Shown piece by piece: positions 17,444 through 24,559 of a DNA stretch of 26,443 nt. The notes beneath the pieces were generated by a model. It was not told where the DNA came from, did not search any database, and worked only from the letters and a program-made list of their open reading frames with translations. The stretch is from assembly GCA_964403565.1 (NCBI GenBank), contig CAYOFV010000012.1, positions 1-26,443 of the forward strand, written 5' to 3'. The DNA is from Thioglobus_B sp964403565. Lineage in GTDB: Bacteria > Pseudomonadota > Gammaproteobacteria > PS1 > Pseudothioglobaceae. Numbering within the stretch: position 1 is the first letter of the stretch; each line of letters opens with the position of its first letter. The position numbers were made by a program, and so were the translations under genes.

Positions 17444-17473
17444 ATTATACTTTAGTGATTAGGGTTTCAGCAA
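17444..17473 (-). promoter_or_regulatory. lysC operon promoter
   Basis: On the minus strand TTGCTG (17473-17468) and TATAAT (17449-17444) are separated by 18 bases. The lysC ATG is 27 bases beyond the -10 box, giving a leader of about 20 bases. I see no operator or leader peptide. Confidence 0.65.
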
Positions 17474-17586
17474 TAAATCAAATAGCTAACAATTCACACA
17501 TATACACCTTATGTCATAAAAATTTTGAAATTATATAAATACCAGTAAAATAACCATATATTTACATCAAAATTCTTGGGAGAGTT

Positions 17587-18837
17587 ATGGAGTTTAATCT
17601 TTTTACCTTTGTTTTTTTAACAGCTACACTTGCATATGTTGTTACTATGTTGTGGCTAAACCTACGCCAAGATAAAGCAGTAATAAAATCTTTTGACAGC
17701 ATTCCAACAGATTTTGCTGAAAAAATTAGCTTAAAAGATCATCAAAAAGCTGCAAATTACACTCAGGCAAAACTTTTAGTTAATCATTTTGAGATAATAT
17801 TTTCAGCTGTTGTATTGTTAGCTTGGACCATTGGTGGCGGTATGAATCTTTTAGATAATTTTTGGCAAACTATTACAACAGACGCCCTATATTTAGGGGT
17901 TGGTTTTATTGTTAGCTTGATGATTATTGGCACTATTATCGACCTGCCATTTAGTATTTATCGTACCTTTGTAGTTGAACAAAAATTTGGCTTTAATAAA
18001 ATGACGAGCTCTACATTTATTACAGACTTAGCCAAAGAGGTGATTCTTACTCTGGTGTTAGGGCTACCGCTTATATACGCAATTTTGTATTTAATGGGAG
18101 CTATGGGGGAGTACTGGTGGCTATATGTTTGGCTACTTTTAACTACTTTTTCACTTATTATGTTTTGGGCGTATCCTAGTTTTATTGCTCCTATTTTTAA
18201 TAAATTTAAACCGCTTGATAACCAAGAGTTAAAAGCAAAAATTGATAATCTCCTTACTCGTACAGGATTTAAGAGCGATGGAGTATTTGTAATGGATGGC
18301 TCTAAACGCTCATCGCATGGTAATGCATACTTTACTGGTATTGGTAAAAACAAACGTATTGTATTTTTTGACACTCTACTAGATGGCATGAAGGATGAAG
18401 AAGTAGAGGCCATTCTTGCTCACGAACTTGGGCACTTTCATCACAAGCATATTCGTAAACACATGATTACCTCATTCACAATTTCTCTTGCTGGCCTTGC
18501 CCTGCTTGGATATCTAATTAACCAGCAATGGTTTTTTAACGGCCTTGGTGTAAGCAACCCATCTAATCATACTGCACTTGTTTTATTCACTCTAACTATG
18601 CCAGTGTTTAGCTTCTTTATCTCACCTATTAGCAACTCTCTTTCAAGAAAACATGAATTTGAAGCCGATAGTTTTGCAGCCAAACACACAAATGCAGATG
18701 ATCTAATTTCTAGCTTAGTAAAACTTTACCGAGATAATGCATCTACCCTAACCCCAGATAAATTATATTCTGCGTTTCATGATTCTCACCCATCTGCATC
18801 TATTCGTATAAATCATCTAAAAAATAGTGCTAGTTAA
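17587..18837 (+). CDS. M48 (Ste24/CAAX protease-like) membrane metallopeptidase
   Basis: Integral inner-membrane zinc protease of family M48. It has several predicted membrane segments (about 5-25, 70-85, 102-125, 150-172, 178-200, 298-312 and 330-350). The active site AHELGHFHHKH gives H279, E280 and H283, and the third ligand lies in HEFEAD (356-361). At 416 aa, with IYRTFVVEQKFGFN at about 124-137, it is the long Ste24p-like type rather than the shorter HtpX. Bacterial members probably act in membrane-protein quality control; prenylated substrates are not expected. A good ribosome binding site (GGGAGAG at 17578-17584) precedes the ATG. The 3' end overlaps the next gene. Confidence 0.93.
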   Translation: MEFNLFTFVFLTATLAYVVTMLWLNLRQDKAVIKSFDSIPTDFAEKISLKDHQKAANYTQAKLLVNHFEIIFSAVVLLAWTIGGGMNLLDNFWQTITTDALYLGVGFIVSLMIIGTIIDLPFSIYRTFVVEQKFGFNKMTSSTFITDLAKEVILTLVLGLPLIYAILYLMGAMGEYWWLYVWLLLTTFSLIMFWAYPSFIAPIFNKFKPLDNQELKAKIDNLLTRTGFKSDGVFVMDGSKRSSHGNAYFTGIGKNKRIVFFDTLLDGMKDEEVEAILAHELGHFHHKHIRKHMITSFTISLAGLALLGYLINQQWFFNGLGVSNPSNHTALVLFTLTMPVFSFFISPISNSLSRKHEFEADSFAAKHTNADDLISSLVKLYRDNASTLTPDKLYSAFHDSHPSASIRINHLKNSAS

Positions 18838-19096
18838 ACTTATATTGTTTTTTTTATCATCGGCAAGTTTGGCTGCGCCTAATCTTGCTGACGGTAGATT
18901 ATTATATGAAGAAGAATGTGAAAAATGCCACAAAACTCCATATGAATCCCTAGGCTGGAATGAGCTAACAAAAAAAGAAGAGATAGCAATAATGGTTGGA
19001 GCTTGTAGTGACCATTTTCAACTTGATTGGAACAGTCAAGATATACTTGATACAACAGAGTATTTAAACTCTGAGTTTTTCTTATTTGATAAATAA
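18827..19096 (+). CDS. Small exported cytochrome c-like protein A
   Basis: 89-residue protein with a short signal peptide (about 1-16) and one heme-binding CxxCH (C31, C34, H35). The C-terminal pattern, a cysteine (C60), a tryptophan (W68) and a YLNS-aromatic end, is shared with the next gene, so the two are tandem paralogues. A heme-ligand methionine is not obvious; the single candidate is M56. The start is a GTG inside the end of the M48 gene (11-base overlap) without its own Shine-Dalgarno site, implying translational coupling. Likely a periplasmic monoheme electron carrier; its partner is unknown. Confidence 0.8.
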   Translation: MLVKLILFFLSSASLAAPNLADGRLLYEEECEKCHKTPYESLGWNELTKKEEIAIMVGACSDHFQLDWNSQDILDTTEYLNSEFFLFDK

Positions 19097-19138
19097 GGTG
19101 TATACTTATATCTAAAGCTATAAAGCGCGGAGAATACT

Positions 19139-19420
19139 ATGAAAAAACTATTAATACTATCAAGTACTTTAGCATTGTCAAATATTGCATTTGCCAATGA
19201 AGAAGGCAAGGAAATGCATGATGAATCTTGTGTAGCATGCCATATAATTGAGCACGACGATGCTTTTTATACTCGCGATAATTCACGTATGATTGACCAC
19301 TTATCTTTGCGTCGTCAAGTAAGTGTATGTGCGTCAAATTTTGGAGTTGGCTGGTTTCCAGATGAAGAAAAATCTGTAGTTGATTATCTAAATAGCAAAT
19401 ATTACAAATTTAAAGAATAA
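19139..19420 (+). CDS. Small exported cytochrome c-like protein B
   Basis: 93-residue protein with a clear signal peptide (MKKLLILSSTLALSNIAFA, cleavage about residue 19) and one CxxCH (C31, C34, H35). Downstream are C64, W72 and the ending YLNSKYYKF. M51 is the only candidate distal methionine and is not placed as in class I cytochromes c. GGAG precedes the ATG. I recall similar ~90-aa monoheme proteins in beta- and gammaproteobacteria ending in YLNxxYYKF, but no function. It abuts rsgA with no gap, so it is probably in one transcript with the protease and rsgA. Confidence 0.85.
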   Translation: MKKLLILSSTLALSNIAFANEEGKEMHDESCVACHIIEHDDAFYTRDNSRMIDHLSLRRQVSVCASNFGVGWFPDEEKSVVDYLNSKYYKFKE

Positions 19421-20383
19421 TTGAGCCTTACAAGACGCCAAAAATGGCGAATAGAAAAAATTCAATCTGAGCGTATTGCGCGCGCAAAAAAGTCTGCACA
19501 AAACTCTGAAAGTCTTTTAAATGATGCTCAAGACGAGCAAACAGGTCTAGTGATTACTCGCTATGGTCAGCATTTATTAGTCGAAGCAGAAAATGGTAAG
19601 CTTTTCAAATGCACCGGTAGACAAAATATCGAACTATCAGTTGCTGGTGATCAAGTAGCATTTCAAGCAATTGATAATGACAAAGGGGTTGTAAGCGCTC
19701 TTTTTGATCGTGAAAACGAACTTAAGCGCTCTGAAAGGATTATTGCTAGTAATGTTGATGAACTTTACCTAGTAGTAGCAACCGAACCACATTATCAATT
19801 TGGGTTAATTGATCGCTATCTTATTATGGCTGAAAATGCCAAACTTCCTATTGAAATAATAGTTAATAAAATTGAGCTTGGTGATTTGCAAAAAGTAAAA
19901 ACTGATTTTTCAATATATAAAAATATTGGTTATGATGTTAGCTATATAAGTGTTAAAAATAATTCTGGTATTGACGACTTAAAACAAAAACTTATTGACA
20001 AAACCAATATATTTTTAGGTCAGTCTGGCGTTGGTAAATCATCACTTATTAATGCACTTGTTCCTGATCTTAACCTTAGGGTTAATGAGATATCTGACAA
20101 GAGTAAATTAGGCAAACATACTACGACTAATACTACTCTTTATCATATTCCATCTGGTGGAGATTTAATCGATTCACCGGGTGTTAGAGAGTTTCAACTT
20201 GATAATTTAAGTGAGAAAGAAATTTTAAATGGGTTTAAAGAATTTTCTCCATATATTGGCAAATGCAAATTTAGAAACTGCGCTCATATTAATGAACCAA
20301 ATTGTGCAATTAAAAATGCTGTTAGCGCTGGAGATATAAACGAAAAACGCTACAATAGTTACATTGAACTAACTAGCTATTAA
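19421..20383 (+). CDS. rsgA: Ribosome small-subunit GTPase RsgA
   Basis: Circularly permuted GTPase that acts late in 30S maturation. An OB-fold (about 35-95) is followed by the permuted motifs: G4 as NKIE at 149-152, P-loop GQSGVGKSS at 200-208 and G3 DSPG at 251-254. The C-terminal zinc site is C282, C287, H289 and C295. Length 320 aa is normal. The start is a TTG directly after the TAA of the preceding cytochrome gene; no ATG gives a full-length N-terminus, and LTRRQKWRIEKIQ begins here as in relatives. The gene ends 10 bases before the convergent membrane-protein gene. Confidence 0.95.
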   Translation: MSLTRRQKWRIEKIQSERIARAKKSAQNSESLLNDAQDEQTGLVITRYGQHLLVEAENGKLFKCTGRQNIELSVAGDQVAFQAIDNDKGVVSALFDRENELKRSERIIASNVDELYLVVATEPHYQFGLIDRYLIMAENAKLPIEIIVNKIELGDLQKVKTDFSIYKNIGYDVSYISVKNNSGIDDLKQKLIDKTNIFLGQSGVGKSSLINALVPDLNLRVNEISDKSKLGKHTTTNTTLYHIPSGGDLIDSPGVREFQLDNLSEKEILNGFKEFSPYIGKCKFRNCAHINEPNCAIKNAVSAGDINEKRYNSYIELTSY

Positions 20384-20393
20384 ACAAATAATT

Positions 20394-21668
20394 TTAAAAT
20401 TCTATTTTTTCTAGCCCACTCTTGGTAAAGTAAATTCTTGAGCCTTTAATTAAGTTGTACAAAACAAATGAGTTTGATAATACAATCAACACCCCTGTAA
20501 TTAACTGTAATTCAAAAAACACAAATCCGATTAAGCTTGCTATTGAAAACACATGTAAAAAGAATTGAATTAATGTAAGTCTTTTGCCAATAAGTTCATT
20601 CATTGTCGGCATATTCATATACCCCTGACTATTTAAATGAAACCATACTAAAAACGGTACAATTTTATACATCATCCCTGTAATTACAGATATTGCAAAT
20701 CCATAAATAAATACGACAACCACAACAGTATTTAAAACGGAGTTATTTATAAATTCATTGGCAAGAGATAAAACAACAGAGGCTATCAACATAGCCATAG
20801 ATAAATACCAATAATAAGTTGTAGTGTCTGTAATTTTTCGCTTACGAGTAAACAAAATTCCAATAGTGGTAACTGCGTAATCTATTAGCAATACAGCGAT
20901 CATTATTTTGAATAATAAAAACAATGACATGTTGCCATTAATAAGCGCAAAACCCAAGCCGAGCATTGATATTAAAGCAACTTTTACAGCGTGCTTAGTG
21001 TAAAGACTAGGGTAATCATCAGCGACATAAAACATTGGCACAACTTGGAAAGATACTCCAATTATTAACACCCCTACCCAACCTATTAAACTAAATACAA
21101 TATGAGTATATAAAAGCCCTTGGTGTATATTTAAGAAACTAGAATTTATATGCGAAGCACTAATTAGTAGTGCTAATATTAGCGCAATAAATAAAGACAG
21201 CAAAGCCACAATAAAAGCTTTAATTGTTGGCGTTATATTTTTTGCCTTTCTAAGAGTAATGGTTGTTGAAACAATAAATATTAAAAAAGCTAATATCAGC
21301 AAAATCGTTGCAATGCTAATCATTGTAGTGTCGTAACTATATATTGCATATCCAAAGGTCAATACACCTATTAAAAGCATAGCGTGCAATATAGTTGCGA
21401 TTATATTTTGATGCTCAAACCTTACACCTGCTGTAACTGGTAGCATTTGAAACATCGCCCCAATCATCGTCATTGCCAGAAAACCAATTGTAAAAAAATG
21501 CGTAAGTGCTACTACTTCAAGTGCTGACCTTGTGCCAAATGATGAAACATATAGCAAGATAAATACACCTGCAACTATTCCAAAAAATGGAGCAGTTAAA
21601 AAAAATCTTAATGGGATTGTAAAAGGCGGGGCTTGATCAAGTGACAATCCAGAATCTTTACCAAACAT
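20394..21668 (-). CDS. Polytopic membrane protein, NnrS/heme-copper oxidase subunit I-like
   Basis: A 424-residue protein of about 12 hydrophobic segments. Conserved-looking histidines lie at the ends or inside helices: H57 (ALTHFFTIGF), H86, H182 and H189 (HQGLLYTHIVFSLIGW), and H344 (VWFHLNSQG). This recalls NnrS and orphan subunit-I-like proteins that bind heme, but the full set of oxidase copper ligands is not evident, so it should not be called an oxidase. The N-terminus LSLDQAPPFTIPLRFFLTAP is, from memory, typical of proteins found beside DUF2249 and hemerythrin genes. Its start overlaps the DUF2249 stop as TAATG. A role in nitric oxide or oxygen handling is inferred from context only. 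Confidence 0.7.
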   Translation of the reverse strand: MFGKDSGLSLDQAPPFTIPLRFFLTAPFFGIVAGVFILLYVSSFGTRSALEVVALTHFFTIGFLAMTMIGAMFQMLPVTAGVRFEHQNIIATILHAMLLIGVLTFGYAIYSYDTTMISIATILLILAFLIFIVSTTITLRKAKNITPTIKAFIVALLSLFIALILALLISASHINSSFLNIHQGLLYTHIVFSLIGWVGVLIIGVSFQVVPMFYVADDYPSLYTKHAVKVALISMLGLGFALINGNMSLFLLFKIMIAVLLIDYAVTTIGILFTRKRKITDTTTYYWYLSMAMLIASVVLSLANEFINNSVLNTVVVVVFIYGFAISVITGMMYKIVPFLVWFHLNSQGYMNMPTMNELIGKRLTLIQFFLHVFSIASLIGFVFFELQLITGVLIVLSNSFVLYNLIKGSRIYFTKSGLEKIEF

Positions 21669-21886
21669 TAGGAGTTTCCTCTAGTTATTATTATGTGAAA
21701 TATTCCATCTGATATTTCACTATACTCAAACAAAAATCCTTGTTTTTCTATTACCTCAAACAAAGGGTACGGAATCCTTCTGTGAATTACTTTTACAGAA
21801 TCTCCTTTGTCTAAATCTTTAAGGGTTTTGATTATTATTTCAAACGGCTCTGGTGGTGGTAGATCTCTAACATCAATTTCTTGCAT
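21668..21886 (-). CDS. DUF2249 protein, 72 aa
   Basis: Small cytoplasmic protein starting EIDVRDLPPPEPFE and continuing with a GDSVKVIHRRIPYPLFEVIEK block, the DUF2249 signature. The fold is TusA-like, but there is no cysteine anywhere in the protein, so it cannot carry a persulfide like TusA. It lies 4 bases after the hemerythrin gene and overlaps the membrane-protein gene. DUF2249 genes often travel with hemerythrins and nitrogen-oxide genes (family knowledge); the function is unknown. Confidence 0.88.
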   Translation of the reverse strand: MQEIDVRDLPPPEPFEIIIKTLKDLDKGDSVKVIHRRIPYPLFEVIEKQGFLFEYSEISDGIFHIIITRGNS

Positions 21887-21890
21887 TTAT

Positions 21891-22319
21891 CTAACTATTT
21901 AGCTTTTCAACCAAAGCATCAGACTCTGCGCCAAAAACTCTATCCATCATGGCGTATAACATCTGCTCCTCTTTCATATTGTGCTGTTGCACCAAAATCA
22001 TAAAAGACTCACTAAGGCCAAGAAATTTGTCTTTATTATTATCTTGTAGATAGCCTTTAAGTTCTTCAAGAATTTGCTTAATACGCTCATGCTCCATGCG
22101 CATAACCTGAGTTGGTCCAGCATTCATGCCAGTTTTGTCTTCAAACGCTGGAAAAAGAGTAGACTCTTCCCATTCAAAATGTTTGGCAAAATTATCATAT
22201 GCTTGAGTAAATACAGGGCTTGCTTCGTCTAATTTACTCTGTGCTACTAAAGATTCAGCCTTAACATAATTTTCATCACATTCATGATGATGGTTTGCCA
22301 TAAATTCTGAAATATTCAT
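21891..22319 (-). CDS. Hemerythrin-like di-iron protein
   Basis: 142-residue four-helix protein with HHE-type metal ligands: an N-terminal histidine in HHHE (10-13), H47 and E51 (HFEWEE), H77 (MEHERI), and H113 and E117 (HNMKEE). These could bind a di-iron centre for oxygen, nitric oxide or iron sensing or storage. There is no signal peptide, so it is cytoplasmic. It is second in a four-gene operon, starting at a TAATG overlap with the rhodanese/lactamase-fold gene and followed 4 bases later by DUF2249. It is a single domain without a fused cysteine-rich ScdA/YtfE N-terminus, so it is not a standard RIC repair protein. Confidence 0.9.
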   Translation of the reverse strand: MNISEFMANHHHECDENYVKAESLVAQSKLDEASPVFTQAYDNFAKHFEWEESTLFPAFEDKTGMNAGPTQVMRMEHERIKQILEELKGYLQDNNKDKFLGLSESFMILVQQHNMKEEQMLYAMMDRVFGAESDALVEKLNS

Positions 22320-23626
22320 TATTCAAATTCCATTTGCTTGAAAATTCTTTCAGCATTTTGTTTATGTAATTCATGATAAGTACCCCAATCAATATAAGCA
22401 GATTGATCAATGTTGTACGCCTCTAAAAGATCACCATCATCATCCAATACTTTCTCAATTTGAGAGCGCATATAAACTAAATAATCTTTAGTAAATTTGG
22501 TAATTGTCTCAAGATCAGTTGCCCCACCATGACCTGGAATAATTACTTGCGGATCCAATGCCTCAATCTTATCCCAAGTTTCAATCCAGCCGGCCGTATC
22601 AGTGTGTGGAAATATTGGTAATAATCTTTCATTAAATGCAGTATCTCCACTTATAAGTAGTTTTTGTTCAGGCAACCACAATTGAATATCATCGGGCGAA
22701 TGTGAAGCCCCGATATGTAATAACTGAATCTTCATATTACCCATTGGTAGATTCATTTTTTCCTCAAAAGTTAAATCAGGGCGAATAACTTTTGTACCAG
22801 CCATTTTATCTTTATGAAATCTTAACGCACGATCAAGAATATCAACAGACCTATGGTTAATTTCTTTATCGGCTTCAACATGAGCAACAATAATTGCACC
22901 CTGCTCTTTCCAATAATTTGAACCTAATATTGCATGACCTTGTGAGTTCTCCAACACAACATACTTAACTTTCTGATCGGTAACTTTTTTAATTTCTTCA
23001 TGCATGGCTTTGGCAAGCAGATAACTACCGCCAGCATTAAACACCAATACTCCATCAGTACTTACAATAAAAGAAAGATTGTTATTATGGTTTGAATTCT
23101 CATAAGTTGGTGGCTGGGTTGCTCCAATTGCCGAATAAACATTTTCAATAACCTCTACAGGTTTGCGATAAAGTACTGAATCAGGTTCAAAATCACTAAT
23201 TTTTACTGGGTTACCCAACTCCTTCCATGCAAAAAATCCATCTTCATAATTTTTAACATTGGTATAGCCCATTTTTTCTAAAGTATTTGCAGCAAGTGGT
23301 GAGCGTAGATTTTTGCCGCAATATGTAATTATTTGTGTATCTTTTGAGTTTGCATAATCTGCAATTTGAAACTCAAGCCAACCGCGAACAATATTTACAT
23401 TTTGTCCACGCTTGATTGTTCCAAGAAGTTTTATCTCTTCCGGTGTGCGAACATCTATAAGCACCGCATTTTTATCACTATCTAGAATTTTTTCCAATTC
23501 TGCAGTATCAATATTAACAATTTGTTTATTAACTGACTCAAGCATTTTATTGCCATCGATAATCTCACTCTCTGCATAAGAATTTGCAAGTGAAAATATT
23601 AAACTTAGTGCTAGAAAATATCGCAT
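22319..23626 (-). CDS. Exported rhodanese plus metallo-beta-lactamase-fold protein
   Basis: 435-residue protein with a signal peptide (about 1-18, cleavage near SYA-E). A rhodanese domain covers about 38-140 with active cysteine C103 in YCGKNLRSP. A metallo-beta-lactamase fold covers about 155-400. The lactamase metal site is partial: the usual HxHxDH is replaced by E226-N-S-Q-G-H231, while H309 (GASHSPDD), D328 (SGD) and H366 (PGHGG) are kept. The two domains suggest periplasmic handling of persulfide or polysulfide, like a SoxH-type or persulfide dioxygenase-related protein, but the altered metal site makes ordinary hydrolase chemistry doubtful. It is first in the operon with hemerythrin and DUF2249, and diverges from the DUF302 gene. 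Confidence 0.85.
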   Translation of the reverse strand: MRYFLALSLIFSLANSYAESEIIDGNKMLESVNKQIVNIDTAELEKILDSDKNAVLIDVRTPEEIKLLGTIKRGQNVNIVRGWLEFQIADYANSKDTQIITYCGKNLRSPLAANTLEKMGYTNVKNYEDGFFAWKELGNPVKISDFEPDSVLYRKPVEVIENVYSAIGATQPPTYENSNHNNNLSFIVSTDGVLVFNAGGSYLLAKAMHEEIKKVTDQKVKYVVLENSQGHAILGSNYWKEQGAIIVAHVEADKEINHRSVDILDRALRFHKDKMAGTKVIRPDLTFEEKMNLPMGNMKIQLLHIGASHSPDDIQLWLPEQKLLISGDTAFNERLLPIFPHTDTAGWIETWDKIEALDPQVIIPGHGGATDLETITKFTKDYLVYMRSQIEKVLDDDGDLLEAYNIDQSAYIDWGTYHELHKQNAERIFKQMEFE

Positions 23627-23726
23627 AACTTACCTTAATAATGGTGAAAAAAATATTTTACAATTATCGCATATTCAGCTCCACTATGCTAGACTAAGCG
23701 TTTTGCAACTACCGGAGGGGAAAAAC

Positions 23727-24512
23727 ATGAAAACTAAACTTTTACAAGCATTATCTATTGTAGGACTAATTGCCAGCACAAATGCAATTGCAGAAACATG
23801 GAGTCCTTGGAATAACAATACTAACTATAGTCCATTTAGTGGAAATTATTCAAACTTCACTCCGTTTAACAATAATTCAAGACCGTTTAATTTCAATACC
23901 AATAACTCACCTTGGGGTTTTAATACTAAAAATAATACTTATGGCCCTTTTAATGCTAATAATGTACAACCATTTAACAAGGGTTACAACTGGCAAGATC
24001 AAAATTTTAATCCTGAAAATTTAATGAAAAACGTTAATAACAAAGTGAAAGAAGTTGTTGATAGCGCTGCAGGTAATAAGTCAGGACTGACTCCAGAAGA
24101 TTTTATGGCAATGGTACAAGTTACTGAGGTTGATGAAGGTATTACTGGTGCTGAAGTTGATGAATCTATTAAGTCAATGGCTACTAATGAATCAATTCTG
24201 CATGTTGCTATGTTCCCACTTAGCAAACAAATTGAAAATGTTACTGGCAAGCCGTATCGACACCTAAGTATTCATAATATTTGTGATGCTCAAACAGCTG
24301 GAAAAATTGCAGATATTGATGATAGATATGCCGTAATCCTTCCTTGTCGTATTGCTGTAGTTGAAGGTAAAGATGGCAAGATTCGTATGATTAGTATGAA
24401 CCCAGAAGTTATGAGCGCTATGAACTTGCCAAAAGACGCTTTAGGTCCAGCAATGGATGTAGCTGAAAAAATGAATAATATTCTAGAAGGCGCAAAAGAA
24501 GGATCTTTCTAG
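23727..24512 (+). CDS. Exported DUF302 protein with Asn/Pro/aromatic repeat region
   Basis: A 261-residue protein. The signal peptide spans 1-22 (ending NAIA). Residues 24-90 are low complexity, dominated by Asn with seven Pro-Phe or Pro-Trp pairs at 27, 36, 46, 53, 62, 74 and 82. A DUF302 domain follows at about 140-245, with the family landmarks NICDAQTAGK (C186) and ILPCR (C207). The start at 23727 is set by the strong ribosome binding site GGAGGGG at 23714-23720; the TTG at 23703 lies before it. It is divergent from the rhodanese/lactamase-fold operon and followed by a strong terminator, so it forms a single-gene unit. DUF302 domains occur in proteins linked to sulfur and copper metabolism, but no reaction is known. 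Confidence 0.88.
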   Translation: MKTKLLQALSIVGLIASTNAIAETWSPWNNNTNYSPFSGNYSNFTPFNNNSRPFNFNTNNSPWGFNTKNNTYGPFNANNVQPFNKGYNWQDQNFNPENLMKNVNNKVKEVVDSAAGNKSGLTPEDFMAMVQVTEVDEGITGAEVDESIKSMATNESILHVAMFPLSKQIENVTGKPYRHLSIHNICDAQTAGKIADIDDRYAVILPCRIAVVEGKDGKIRMISMNPEVMSAMNLPKDALGPAMDVAEKMNNILEGAKEGSF

Positions 24513-24531
24513 AAGTTTTTTTATTGTATTT

Positions 24532-24556
24532 AAGGCTCGCAATAGCGAGCCTTTTT
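24532..24556 (+). terminator. Rho-independent terminator
   Basis: GGCTCGC (24534-24540) and GCGAGCC (24545-24551) form a perfect 7-bp GC-rich stem with loop AATA, extended by AA/TT and followed by TTTTT (24552-24556). It lies 20 bases after the DUF302 stop codon and ends 3 bases before the methyltransferase ATG. Confidence 0.93.
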
Positions 24557-24559
24557 CTT

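Noticed and set aside
17587..18837. Naming the M48 protease htpX
   Set aside because: At 416 aa, with extra N-terminal membrane segments, it matches the Ste24-like group better than HtpX of about 290 aa.
20390..20401. AATTTTAAAATT palindrome as terminator or protein-binding site
   Set aside because: It has no loop and no GC pairs, and such palindromes are expected by chance at this base composition.
20394..21668. Calling the membrane protein a cytochrome oxidase subunit or a true NnrS
   Set aside because: It has histidine-bearing helices of that style, but I could not identify the full heme/copper ligand set or a decisive NnrS motif, so only a resemblance is stated.
23703..23726. TTG at 23703 as the start of the DUF302 protein
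   Set aside because: The strong GGAGG ribosome binding site lies after it and is correctly spaced for the ATG at 23727, which begins a clean signal peptide.
24524..24559. TTG at 24524 as the start of the methyltransferase
   Set aside because: The added residues would be encoded by the terminator stem-loop and do not resemble a methyltransferase N-terminus.
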